Below, piece after piece: positions 12,291-23,361 of a DNA stretch of 64,000 nt. The stretch comes from Agrostemma githago. Lineage: Eukaryota > Streptophyta > Magnoliopsida > Caryophyllales > Caryophyllaceae. The notes beneath the pieces are model-generated. The model worked only from the letters and a program-made list of their open reading frames with translations. It made no database searches and was not told where the DNA came from. Both the position numbers and the translations under genes were made by a program. The number at the start of each line of letters is the position of its first letter. The first letter of the stretch is position 1. The DNA lies in the NCBI GenBank assembly GCA_958450325.1, contig OY288243.1, forward strand, positions 37,252,678-37,316,677, written 5' to 3'.

Positions 12291-15200
12291 ATGAAGAGTA
12301 CCTTTTCAGGCCCTATTTCACCACAAGCATTGACGCAATGCTACAAAATTTGGGATATTTACCGGGGGCTACCTCGAGGCCATATCTTCCAGCTGGGAAG
12401 ATTATTGAAGTCCTAAATGACGGAGAATCTCGCTTCGGTCTAGGGTATGCTACAACCCCGGGAAATGTGGTCCGGGCAGGCATTGAGAAAGCTTGCAACA
12501 TCATCAAGGGTACCTACTTGGGCCCTTATAGCCCAAGGTTGGCTGACTATTTCGTCACACCAGTATTCGGGGCTATTCAAGTTGGCCTATATCAACCAAC
12601 TGTCACATATCCCAAGACTGAACTAGCTCGGGAATGCAACTACATTCCAGATGACATATTTGCCCTCATCCAATCTGAATCCAAGGAGGGTAATGACAAT
12701 GCTGAGCCCGTGCTGGGGCTCTTGTTTGGGGAAGACAAAGCTATTCCGAACCCCAAGGAAGATCTGGTGAACCTGATCCTTCGAAGCAACAGGTTCGATC
12801 CTTCAAAGCTGATCTCGGAAGTCGGTGCTGATACTGGGAAAAGAGCCTGGAGGAAGACCATCAAGTGGACCGACAGCCAGGGTCGAGTCTACAAGCTGAC
12901 CACCGGGGAAGGAAACATGCCGGACACTGATTCCGAGTCTGAGTCAGAGTCTGAGTCTGAGTCTGTATTCGAGTCTAAGGGGTCTGGTGCTAGAGTCCAA
13001 ACTGTAACCCCCCTCCCTATAGTCACTACCACTAGAGCCTCGGGGTCTGTCCCGAAGGCACTCCCAATCCCGCCTCTGACCAATGATCAGATGGCTGCTC
13101 TCTTCGAGCTGTTTTCCAAATTTTCTATCAATAATAAAGAAAACTGTTCCGCTTATGACTTGTCTTATTTTCAAAATATTTCCAATTTCAAAAATATTTT
13201 TTGCAATGACATTGAGAAACCCGATGAACAGGTATCCTTACCTTCGCGTCTGATCGAACAGCTGGAACAGAGGGAATCCCGAGATCCGGTAATCGAAGAA
13301 ACCGAGTCTATCAATGTGGGAACAACCTTAGAGCCCCAGATGCTTAAAATAGGGTTATCCTTAGATCCCGAGGAGAGACAACAACTCACAAACCTCCTCC
13401 AAGAGTTCAAAGATGTCTTCGCATGGTCCTACAAGGACATGCCGGGGATAGATCGGGAAATAGCTGAACATCGCATACCCATCAAAGATGGATGCAAGCC
13501 GGTAAAACAGAAGCTTCGAAGAATGAAGCCCGAGTGGTCTCTCAAAGTCAAAGAAGAAGTAGACAGACAATTCAAAGCAGGCTTTATACAAGTGTCTGAA
13601 TATCCAGACTGGGTTGCAAACATCGTGCCGGTACCCAAGAAGGACTGCAAGGTACGGGTATGTGTAGATTTCCGAGACCTTAACAAGGCTAGCCCAAAAG
13701 ACAATTTTCCGTTGCCACACATCGACATATTGGTGGACAACACGGCTGATCATGCTCTTCTATCATTTATGGACGGGTATGCCGGATACAACCAAATCAA
13801 GATGGCAAAAGAAGACATGGTTAAAACCACTTTCACTACACCATGGGGTACTTATTGTTATACAGTTATGTCGTTTGGGCTCATTAATGCTGGGGCCACT
13901 TATCAACGAACAGCCACGACCTTATTACATGACATGATGCATAAGGAAGTGGAGGTTTATGTGGATGACATGATTGTTAAGTCTAAAAACCGAGATGTAC
14001 ATGTTGCTGCCCTAAGAAAGTTCTTCACCCGTTTACGTAGTACAACATGAGGCTGAACCCTCAAAAGTGCAGTTTCGGGGTAACATCAGGCAAATTACTG
14101 GGCCATATCGTTAGCCAACGCGGCATCGAGGTCGACCCAGCTAAAATCAGAGCCATTACCGAGATGCAACCACCTAAGACCGAAAAGGAAATAAGGGGGT
14201 TTCTCGGAAAAGTCCAATATATCAGCCGGTTTATCTCAAAGCTAACCATGGTATGTGAGCCCATTTTCAAGAAACTGAAGATAGGGGAACGGGTGCTATG
14301 GGATGATAAATGTCAAACGACTTTTGACAGAATCAAGGAAATCCTGTCTGCTCCGCCAGTGCTAATGCCACCTCAACCCGGTTTGCCTTTGTCGTTATAC
14401 CTAACAACGACTGAGACAGCCATGGGGGCTATGTTGGCCCAGACAGTCGATTCAGAAGAACGGGCTATTTACTACATCATTAAAAAGTTCCTGGAATACG
14501 AATGCAAGTATACAATGCTCGAGAAAACGTGCGTAGCTCTGGTTTGGGCCACTAAAAAGCTCCGACATTACATGCTCGGTCACGAGGTACATGTGTTATC
14601 CAAAATGGATCCTATCAAGTACTTATTCGAGAAGCCCATCCTCAACGGCAGGATGTCAAGATGGACTTTAATGTTATCCGAGTTCGACCTCAAATTTGTA
14701 CCATTAAAAGCCATCAAAGGCCGGGTAGTTGCCGAGTTCCTCGCTGACAGCCCAATATCCGAAGAAGGCCACACCGATACATAGGCCTTTCCGGACGAAG
14801 ACATATTCCATACTGACACCGAAACTTGGGATCTGTATTTCGATGGAGCATCCAACTTTCGAGGGTTCGGAGTCGGTATTCTCCTTATATCACCACGAGG
14901 GGAACACACACCGTTATCCATCAAATTAGACTTTGATGTAATAAACAATGCGGCCGAGTATGAAGCATGCATCCACGGGTTGCAAGCGGCTGCTGATTTG
15001 GGAATTACAAATCTCCGGGTTCACGGGGACTCGTCCCTAGTCATCAATCAAGCCCTTCAAAAATGGAAAACTCGGAATGCCAATCTCGTGGCTTACCAAG
15101 CACGAGTAAGGGTTCTAGAGAAGCAATTCCAGAAGGTAGAATATATCTATCTCCCACGTGAAGAAAATCAGTTCGCGGACGCACTTTCCAAATTGGCATC

Positions 15201-16493
15201 CTTACTAAACATCCCGGAACATATGCCCAGTATGCCAATCTGTGTCGAAAGACGGTCCGAGCCGGCATATGTTAACGTCATTCAAGATATCGAAATCACT
15301 GATCCAGAGCCTTGGTATCAGGCTGTTCTAACCTATTTGACTACGGGAGAATATCCACCAGGAACTGAAAATCGGGCCAAGAAAGCCTTGCGAAGACTGG
15401 CCACCCAATTCATTCGTACGGACGATGGTCAGTTATACAAAAAGACGGCACAGGGGGCTTTACTCCTATGTATCGACAAAACACAGGCCGAAAAAGTGAT
15501 GGCCGAAGTACACGACGGTGAAAATGGCCCGCATATGAACGCCCATATGCTAGCCCGAAAGATCATGAGGCTCGGATACTACTGGAATAGTATGGAGGCC
15601 AACTGTCAATCATATGTCAAACACTGCCATAATTGTCAAATTTTCGGCAATGTTCAACACATGCCATCGTCCCTACTGTACACCATGACCTCGCCATGGC
15701 CATTTTCGACATGGGGAATCGATATAATTGGGAAAGTGAACCCTTCCGGGACGGGAGGTCACTGTTTTATTTTGGTAGCTATCGACTATTTCACCAAGTG
15801 GGTCGAAGCGGAATCATACCGTGTCTTGAACGCCAAGCACGTGGCCAAGTTTATCCAGAATAAAATAATATGCCGATACGGGATCCCACACGAGTTTATC
15901 AGTGACCATGGGACCCACTTTCAAGCCGAAACCGCTACTTTGCTAGCGAAATACAAAATCCAGAGGCATACATCTTCGCCGTACCGTCCCCAAACAAATG
16001 GAGCGGTAGAAGCTGCTAATAAGACAATTGTCACCATACTTAAAAAGATGGCTGATAATTATCGGGACTGGCCCGACAAAATACCCTTTGCCCTGTGGGG
16101 ATACCGGACGAGTTGGAGATACCGTCTCTCAGAATTTTACTAGAAAGCCAAGTGCCCGAAGCAGATTGGGTTCAAGCTCGATATGACTCGTTAGTTCTCT
16201 TGGACGAACGACGGTCGCGGGCTCTCAATAACATCCAAATATATCAAAAAAGAATCAAACGGGCCTTTAACAAAAGAGTTAGGCCCAGGAATATCAAGGA
16301 AGGCGATTTGGTCCTAAAATCGGTTCGTGCCTTACTACCGGTTGACCCAAGGGGAAAATTCAAACCCAATTGGGCTGGGCCATACCTAGTCAAGAAGGTT
16401 CTATCAGGAGGAGCAGTAATGCTGACGGACCTGGACGGGAATGAATTTGTCAACCCAACCAACCTAGACCAGCTGAAGCGCTACTACCCCTAA
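12269..16493 (+). pseudogene. pol: Tat pol: RT, RNase H, second RNase H, integrase; broken
   Basis: The reverse transcriptase lies at about 13490-14190, with VRVCVDFRDLN, FMDGYAGYNQIKM and the catalytic YVDD near 13959. A one-base frameshift near 14040 splits the RT thumb. RNase H follows to about 14760, containing LEYECKYTMLEKTCVALVW. After an in-frame TAG (14782-14784) comes a second RNase H (about 14820-15190) with LYFDGASN, AEYEACIHGL and VHGDSSLV motifs. The integrase has a His/His-Cys/Cys finger (CHNC near 15630), then GIDIIG, ISDHGTHF and NGAVEAANK blocks carrying the DDE residues. Near 16110 a deletion of some tens of bases plus a frame change joins the core to the C-terminal domain, which ends at 16493. 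It would copy and insert the element but is dead. Confidence 0.92.
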
Positions 16494-16877
16494 ACCTTAT
16501 ATCAAATGTCATTTGCAAAAATTATTTAAAAACACCTTTTTTTTCAAAATTTATAAGCAAGTCAATAAGTTAGGATTATTTATCCTACTGTCGCACATCT
16601 TGAACTCATAGTCTTGGTGTATTTTGAAATTGCAAAATAAATCTGCGCTTGAACTACGTTTGGTTTGATTCCACTAACTGTGGATACGTAGGCAACCCCT
16701 CAAAAGGGCACAACCACCGCAATAACGAAAAAGACAGAAACGGTTTCACTAATATAGTACTTTTATTATTCCAGAAAACAAACACCGATAAACTCGGTAA
16801 TTCAAAATTACAAAAAGCCAAAAAAAAACAACACACAACAAAAATAGTAATAATATCTAAATAATAATAGCAGGCGA
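16494..16877 (+). other. Spacer between pol and the antisense gene
   Basis: This is AT-rich sequence without an ORF of interest. It separates convergent reading frames: pol ends at 16493 on the plus strand and the antisense gene ends at 16878 on the minus strand. Confidence 0.6.
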
Positions 16878-17801
16878 CTAGTATCCGGGCATCTTGCCCT
16901 TGCCCTTATCCTTCGGGTCTTGTGGAGCCCGAGGTCGCCGGGGTGGAGAAGATCGTTCCCGAATAACCACGGGAACCTCCTTGGCCCGAGTCCTTTTCTT
17001 CGACAGAGGATCTTCAGCTATTGTCACGGGCCCAAGTCGAGCCCGTATATGCTCTGGCAACCTGTCTTTAGGACCAAGTCGGTCCTGGACTAAAGGCCTG
17101 GCTCCTGGTCTCCTCTCCAAATTTGTCTGGCGGCTCACTTCCCCCCGAGCACCTCTAGCATCGGACCCCCTAGCTCGAGTCCTAGCTCCTCTCCTCTGAC
17201 TTGGCCTCAGACGGACTATCGGAGCTTGAACCTCCCCTTCAGCAAAAAAGTCTCTGTTATCTTTAACTTTCTCCCGTCGAAGCAGGTCGAAGGCCTCATC
17301 AACCTTCAGAGCAGCACGAGCTTCGGCAGTCTCTGCTTTGGTCCACCTTTCATAAGAATAAGACACCCAGGTAGAATGAAGCGACTTGGGAACGGACCAA
17401 GTAGTTCGGGTATGCCATCTCTGAATCCAGGTGTCACACATAATGTCGGTCAGCTGGGTAGGTGCACTCACAACTGCCTCGTTCTCCGGGATGCGCTGAG
17501 TCCACCCATACTGCCTGAGTATGCGGTCAGGATAGAGGTGAACTGTGTGGCTAAAGGACAGAATCACCAGGTAGCGGGCCTTGTCTCCAGACGCCAGACC
17601 CGTCCAAGCATAAATTGGCCACCATGGAACCACCCATCGTATCAATGGACCACGATGGAATGTTAATTCTTCCTCCAAATATTTCTGGGTAGTCAGGCAG
17701 GACGAGTCGGTAGGCTGTCTCCTTGTCATCACCTGGTTGAACCAATATTGACTCGGGTTGGGAGGAGGCTCGATCTTTGACAACCTTTCAAATAGCCAAA
17801 G

Positions 17802-18062
17802 CTGAAAAGAAAAGCAACGTTTATGAGATTCCGGACAATTCAGCGTCCGCATAAGGGCACTCGATCGAGTGCCGGGGTCACTCGATCGAGTGGCACCCCT
17901 AAAACGAGGCAGAATGCTCCTTTACGAGAGCACTCGATCGAGTGCCAGGGTGACTCGGTCGAATGCCCCCCCTGTAGCAGCATGTCGCGAAAAAAAAAAT
18001 AGAATAAAAAAAAACGTTAAAAAAAATCAAAAAAAATATCGAAAAGGAGAAAAGCGATATAC
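17802..18062 (-). other. Predicted intron of the antisense gene, with four palindromes
   Basis: The intron runs from GTATAT at 18062 to the AG at 17802 on the minus strand. It contains an A/T-rich stretch and, at 17856-17967, four dyads of the ACTCGATCGAGT type. Their layout matches the LTR modules. Confidence 0.65.
17856..17967. repeat. Four-palindrome module in the antisense-gene intron
   Basis: GGCACTCGATCGAGTGCC at 17856-17873 and ACTCGATCGAGT at about 17880-17891 are followed after about 40 bp by CACTCGATCGAGTG (17931-17944) and a degenerate ACTCGGTCGAAT. The inter-dyad spacer, GGCACCCCT followed by AAAACGAGGCAGAATG, resembles the LTR spacer at the same position. Confidence 0.85.
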
Positions 18063-18704
18063 CTACAGCAGACGGGTGCTCCCACTGAAACGGGCTGACT
18101 CATCCCTCTTTCGGTTGTCCAAGCCCTGAATAATTTCCCCCGTGATCAACGATGCGGGACTACACTCCGTCTCCATAAGGTCAGCAATGACGAGAAGACG
18201 AACGCTACCCATGCAAGACAGCAGGTCCATATGGCCTTCGAAGGCATACACATGCAGCATACAGAAGGCGAACGCCCTACGGCTATGAATGGGCGTAACC
18301 CGGATGTCATACGGGTTCATAAACTTCTCAGCTAAGGCAAGCAGAGAAACGGTATCCCCTTCAAGCATGCGGGATACTTCAACGTGGGAAAGCCCCAAAA
18401 ATTCCCGTAGTTTCCTCCCGGGGTCCCGAAATGAGAAAGGGACGGCAGGACGGAGCAATGGACTCCACCCTCCTATGGCAGCAATTTCCTCAGGGAGAGG
18501 ACATATCTCGCCCCAAGGGAAGGCAAAAACGTGGTAAGTGTCATCCCAGAAGGTCAGACAGACGTCAAGGAAATGACGGTCCACGTGCATCTGACGGAAC
18601 GTGAACAATTGGAATATGCCTGACTGCCTCAAAGCTACTTTGCTCGCATCCCTAAAACGGTGTGCCCAATCTTGCAGCATGTTGATCAGACGATCGATAG
18701 CCAT

Positions 18705-19337
18705 GATAAAGCTTTTTCTTGAAAGGAATAAGGTTTTCTTTTGAGGAGAAGATGAAGCTTTTTTTGAGTTGTGACAAAGGAAGGAGCCAGGGTGATGTAT
18801 TTATAACATCAAAACCCTGGAGCATCCCCTGCAGCTGTGCCTCCTTGGCCCAAGCGGGCCTAGACATACAGGCCCGACCCATAACTCTTCCCACAGACAC
18901 AGGAATTTAGTCATCCCGAAATTCAAAAATTCAAAATATATACATTCTAAAAATTTTCAAAAATTTTCAATCATCCAAATTTTTATTCCCCAGCGCGAGT
19001 CATTTTTACTACCTACGTGTTGCATACATTTTATGTGACTTATACAGGTACGACTCAAACAGGGAAATGCAACCCTCTAAAATCTCCCCAGCGGAAGCCC
19101 AAGGCGGCATTTTCCCCGGAATGGTACGGAATGAGCCCACATATAGGCGCACCCAGGACTTATGCTACAAGTCCGATTCCCCACGGAGTTATCATCATAA
19201 GCTCAGGTATGATTTCTAACTTATGGCTGGCGAGCCCTTCACGCGAGTCTAATGGACTATAAACGACCCGATCGGAAGTCTACCATGTGTTAATTGACTT
19301 GGTAGCTACTCTGACTTTCGCCCTGTCCAAGCCTCAG
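18705..19337. other. Region between the antisense gene and the polypurine tract
   Basis: It carries the promoter of the antisense gene and about 450 bp without an ORF of interest. The ORF at 19017-19262 has no recognisable domain. Confidence 0.5.
18798..18805 (-). promoter_or_regulatory. TATA box of the antisense gene
   Basis: On the minus strand the sequence reads TATAAATA, about 95 bp upstream of the ATG at 18704. The placement fits a dedicated promoter reading away from the 3' LTR. Confidence 0.6.
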
Positions 19338-19352
19338 TTAGAGTGGGGGCTC
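19338..19352 (+). other. Polypurine tract of the Tat element
   Basis: TAGAGTGGGGGCTC immediately precedes the 3' LTR start TGTAGACACC at 19353, where plus-strand DNA synthesis would be primed. Confidence 0.8.
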
Positions 19353-21739
19353 TGTAGACACCCGCATTTTGACTGCCAGGTGTCTATGGTAGTTTCCAAA
19401 AAACACCCGATGATGATCGGACGCTAACATGTTCTAACGCGCTCGGATACGGGCTCGAAATCAATAATGTCCGGCATGGGCTTTTAACGGGATACAAATC
19501 TCACAAAACCAACCTCAAATTCTGGCCCAGTGGGTCGTTCCGAGCAAAATACCCGTCAACCTATAAATACCCGTCAACAAAAATGGTCCAGGTGCATCCG
19601 CGAGGGCACTCGACCGAGTGCACCCGCGCCACTCGGTCGAGTGACCCATGTGTCGGGGCTCCCTATAAATACCCGCCAACCTTTGACACAATGACAACTC
19701 TTGGAACACTTTTCACCCTTCAAAAATTCAGCCAACCTTGCACTCATCTTACACCCTACACTTTGCAACACCATTCTCGACATCACAATACACACGAAAC
19801 CGAGCCATACATACACACCATCAACTCCTCCTACACATCTCGACGTTCCCGTGCCATTGCCGCCGTTTCATGAACCGTATCCCAAGAAATAAGAACATGT
19901 AGGTTGAGGGTGTGACAATTCAACACCGACTTTTCCTTCTTCATCCTTTTTCTCGATCTTTTATGTATATTTATATTTATGCTTATAGTATTATATTTAG
20001 TCGATAGTAACGACATTATTAACATCTAACATTTATTTCTTGCATCTAACATCTAACGCTAACATTTTACTTATCGCATTTTAATTATCGTTATGTACAT
20101 TTTATTATAATATTATGTACCGCATATGTATATATATATATATATATGCGTAATAATATCAAAACTCGGATCCGAACTCGTTTGACTACGATGATCATTT
20201 TTTTAGGGTTCGTTTATTAACACGATCACGATCATTCGTAGTTGAACGCGTATGAATCCATTTTAAAGATTAGTACGGAACCCGTTGACACGAAAATCGA
20301 CATCACCTAATCCGTAAGGATTAATATCGATGTCGTGACGTAGAGGGACGCAATTTCGTCACTAATCAAATTTCTAAAACTAACGACAACTCCTTTTATA
20401 AAAATCCGATAACGGTATTATAATCATATAAGACATGATTATAATACCGGCAAACCGAACTAAATCTAAATTCGTCGATATTTTTATTTAATTCGGCCAA
20501 CCCTCGATTTAAAACGCATAAAATCACACGAGTCATAACTCGTACAGGTGCCACTCGGCCGAGTACACCTGCTACTCGACCGAGTAGCACCCCAAATCGT
20601 GGGCAGAAACCTTTTTTAAGGACACACTCGACCGAGTCAGCCCCGACTCGATCGAGTGGGTCCTGTAGCCCAGAAACCCGAGGGCTCTTTTTATAGCATT
20701 CGAGCCTCGTCTTTTTAAAAGCGACTTAGTCGACACGTGTAAAGTCAATCACGTGATCTCTTTTTCAAAATACATGCATATCATCGCACATAAACAACTT
20801 TGATCGACGGTCTCACTATTAATCTTGCGTTGACGACTCCGTAGTCGCATCCAACGCATAATTAATTTAGGCTCCAATTTACCGACATGATAAGTTGGGA
20901 CAAGGCATCGGGATTTGGGATCGGGCTAGCACCACGCTTAGGTCCTATATCCCCGTCCTTCGATTAATACATAAAACAATACGTATTTAATTGAAGTTCG
21001 TCCACCTACGCAAATTCACGGTCTAGTTTATACACGGGTCCGTTTCTAACTATTGCTTATCATTTTGGCTATATATATTTCGATTATTCTACTTTTATTG
21101 CTCGTTGTATTGTGAATTCCGGGTTGTATTCCGCCCGTGTAATTTGTAATCGATTTATTATTGCTTTGCTTTATTTATTTACGTTTTACCGTTTATAAAT
21201 GAATCCTCGCATGCTAAATCACTTCGACAATAAATTAGATGCATTAAAATGACGTAGCTCACATTTAATTCGCATGCTTAGCTAAAACGCTGTTTGCATA
21301 TCATTTCACCGAATCACTAACGCGCATATTAGAAAGTCAAACGATGTCTTAGTAGAGGTCGCTATGTGCGGGCGGGGTTGGGTGTCCTTAGTGGGCTTCC
21401 CAACACGTACCCTCACCCCTTACTCAGAACCTTGGTTTCCGGATGCCCGAAACCGTTGGCGCACGAGAGTCATTCTTTACACGATTACCGGTATAGATGG
21501 TATCGGTATCGCAATGCAAAGGGACGAGCCCAATAAACTCTAAAACCGAGATGGGCCATACTTTGTGTATGGTCCATAGCGATATAGAGTGGGCTCGAAC
21601 GGTTCCGAATAACCATAAAATTCGGTGGCGACTCCATTTCGACTTAAATTTCAATTCGATCCATTCTCATATGGAGGTGCATTCGCCTACCCAAAACCCG
21701 CGCGTGGCCGCGTCGGGGTGGACCTACGTCATGTCCACA
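19353..21739 (+). repeat. 3' LTR of the Tat element (2387 bp), with a duplicated TATA box
   Basis: It starts TGTAGACACC and ends TGTCCACA. About 210 bp present in the 5' LTR are replaced near 19551 by a 28-bp filler that contains CTATAAATAC (19561-19570) and two copies of ACCCGTCAAC. The original box CTATAAATAC is at 19663-19672. The LTR thus has two TATA boxes about 100 bp apart. A palindrome pair (about 19604-19645) lies between them, and a four-palindrome module lies near 20550-20660. Confidence 0.93.
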
Positions 21740-22353
21740 ATGCCGCTGGCGTGTTTGTAATCCACTTTCGCACTTTTATTTCGTTGTTTGTTTTATTGTA
21801 CTAAAATGAACCTCGGATGCTAAAACAACCTCGACATAATTCAAAGATGCATTAAACTACGTAGATAATACATATTTCACATGTTTAGTCAAAAAACACT
21901 ATTTGCATAACATTCAACCGTCAAACTAACGCGCGTACACAAAAATTTAACGATATCTAAGTAGAGGCCGCTAAGTGCGGGTGGGGTTGGGTGTTCTTTG
22001 TGAACTTCCCAACACGTACCCTCACCCCTTACTTAGAACCGTGGTTTCCGGATGTCCGAAACCGTTGCTGCACGAGGGTCATTCAATTCACGGTAACCGA
22101 TAATGTCGGTATCGGTATCGTAATGCAAAGAGACGAACCCCTAAACTCTAGCTTTGAAAGCGGGCCGTGCTTTGTGCACAAAACGCCTAAATGTTGAGTG
22201 AGTTCGAACAGGTCCGAATTCCCAGAAAATTCGGTGGCGACTCCTAATTAGATTTAAATTTCAACCCGAGATCCATCTCACATGAGATTCATTCGCCTCC
22301 CCAAACCCGCGCGTGGCCGCGTCGGGGTGGACCTATGTCATGTCCACAATAAG

Positions 22354-22650
22354 AACATATCCATTTTCAAATTTCATTTAATCAACAAAAAAATCTACAT
22401 TTCCAAGATTCATTCATAAAAAAAAGCTTCTTCATGTTCAAGCTTCATTCATCTAACAAAAAAAATAAGAACATCTCCATCTTCAAGCTTCATTCATTCC
22501 GCAAAAAAAGTACAACTTCATCTTCAAACTTCATTCATCCAACAAAAAAAGAAGAACATCTTCATCTTCAAGCTTCGTTCATCCAAAAAAAAGAATAACT
22601 TCATCTTCAAACTTCATTCATCCAACAAAAAAAAAATTCTAATTAATATG
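22354..22650. repeat. CTTCATTCATCCAAC-type tandem repeats, right of the LTR insertion
   Basis: Five to six units of roughly 45-50 bp contain CATCTTCAAGCTTCATTCAT and a run of A. They continue the array at 4440-4684. Confidence 0.8.
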
Positions 22651-22748
22651 TTCTAGTTAGTTGGACATATTATTTTGATTGACTGTAAAAACATTCTAAT
22701 TAATATATTTTTTAACCGTTCCAAGGTGGTTTTTTTTATTGACAATAA

Positions 22749-22937
22749 AAACGACTGTGACTTTCCTCAGTAACGACACTTTTCTCATTAACAAATGTGA
22801 CTTTCCTCAGTAACAACTGTGACTTTCTTCAATACTATGAAAATAATATTGATAACACCCTCACATTGAGGAAAGTCACAGTAGTTACTGAAGAAAGTCA
22901 CATTCGTTACTAAGGAAAGTCACAGTCGTTAAATTAA
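22749..22937. repeat. Inverted repeat of GTCACA motifs in element A
   Basis: The left arm (about 22749-22835) repeats CTGTGACTTTCCTCAGTAAC. The right arm (about 22866-22937) repeats the complement GTTACTGAGGAAAGTCACAG with drift. The spacer is about 30 bp. A transcript could fold into a long, imperfect hairpin. Element B has a parallel structure at 38133-38330. Confidence 0.8.
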
Positions 22938-23361
22938 AAAATAATAATGATATTCACTGCATAAAGTCACTACATATATTTTTTGGATGGTCACGAAGTT
23001 ATATTAGCAAAGTCACATTCGTTGTTTAGGAAAGTCACACTTTAGGAGAGCATAAGTCATTGATGTGTGCTAAATTTAGACCATTTTTCCTCCAATTTAG
23101 ACTCGTTTTTCCTCCGTTTTGCAAGACTAGAGTAAGATTATCGCCTTATTTTTAATCTTTCTCGCATTAGCCTCTCATGCATTTCATGTGTTTTTGGTAG
23201 TTTTTCTATCTATTTTGATAGGATTCGACGCCAAGTGCATGTCCGAGCTTCCACGAGCACAAGAGAAGGGAATACCGCCCGAGAAACAACATACGAAACT
23301 TAAAGTTCAAGCCATCTAATCAAACGACGAAGAGCGAGACCAGGAAAGAGGTCAAGGAAAC

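Larger units (their letters stand above)
16878..18704 (-). pseudogene. Antisense accessory gene with a plant mobile domain, two exons
   Basis: On the minus strand, exon 1 (18704-18063) encodes about 213 residues, including HRFRDASKVALRQSGIF and FPWGEICPLPEEIAAIGGW, typical of the plant mobile domain (PMD) found in plant transposons and MAIN-like proteins. Exon 2 (17801-16878, about 307 residues) continues the domain and ends in a basic Arg/Pro/Lys-rich tail. The 3' splice site is strong (TTGCTTTTCTTTTCAG, AG at 17803-17802). The donor AG/GTATAT keeps phase 0, but the last codon before it is TAG (18065-18063), so the spliced message would stop there. Exon 2 is otherwise fully open, unlike gag-pol. 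Antisense extra ORFs with PMD are known in some Ty3/gypsy elements of plants. The role of the protein is unknown. Confidence 0.75.
6474..21739 (+). mobile_element. Complete but defective Ty3/gypsy element, Tat lineage
   Basis: The order is 5' LTR 6474-9042, primer binding site, gag-protease, RT, RNase H, a second RNase H, integrase, an antisense accessory gene, polypurine tract, and 3' LTR 19353-21739. The second RNase H domain after the usual one is a known mark of Tat-lineage elements. Five-bp ATGCC duplications flank it. The plus-strand reading frame is broken by in-frame stops at 10182, 10677 and 14782, by frameshifts near 12290 and 14040, and by a small deletion near 16110. It therefore could not encode its own proteins. 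It sits inside an LTR of its own family. Confidence 0.93.
4690..22348 (+). mobile_element. Solo LTR of the Tat family, interrupted by a same-family element
   Basis: The LTR starts TGTAGACACC at 4690 and ends TGTCCACA at 22348. It is flanked by ATAAG duplications. It is interrupted by the complete element at 6474-21739 plus one ATGCC duplication. Joined, the two parts (4690-6473 and 21745-22348) measure 2388 bp, close to the LTR length of the inner element (2387 bp for its 3' LTR). There is no internal region of its own, so this is a solo LTR left by LTR-LTR recombination. A TATA box (CCTATAAATA) lies at 5345-5354. Clustered palindromes lie upstream (5094-5222) and downstream (6145-6255) of it. 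Confidence 0.9.

Noticed and set aside
17226..17666. 146-codon plus-strand ORF
   Set aside because: It is the shadow of exon 2 of the antisense PMD gene, which has domain support on the minus strand.
6474..21739. A tandem segmental duplication of host DNA (two 2.4-2.6 kb copies)
   Set aside because: TG/CA ends, primer site, polypurine tract and 5-bp duplications show that the copies are LTRs.
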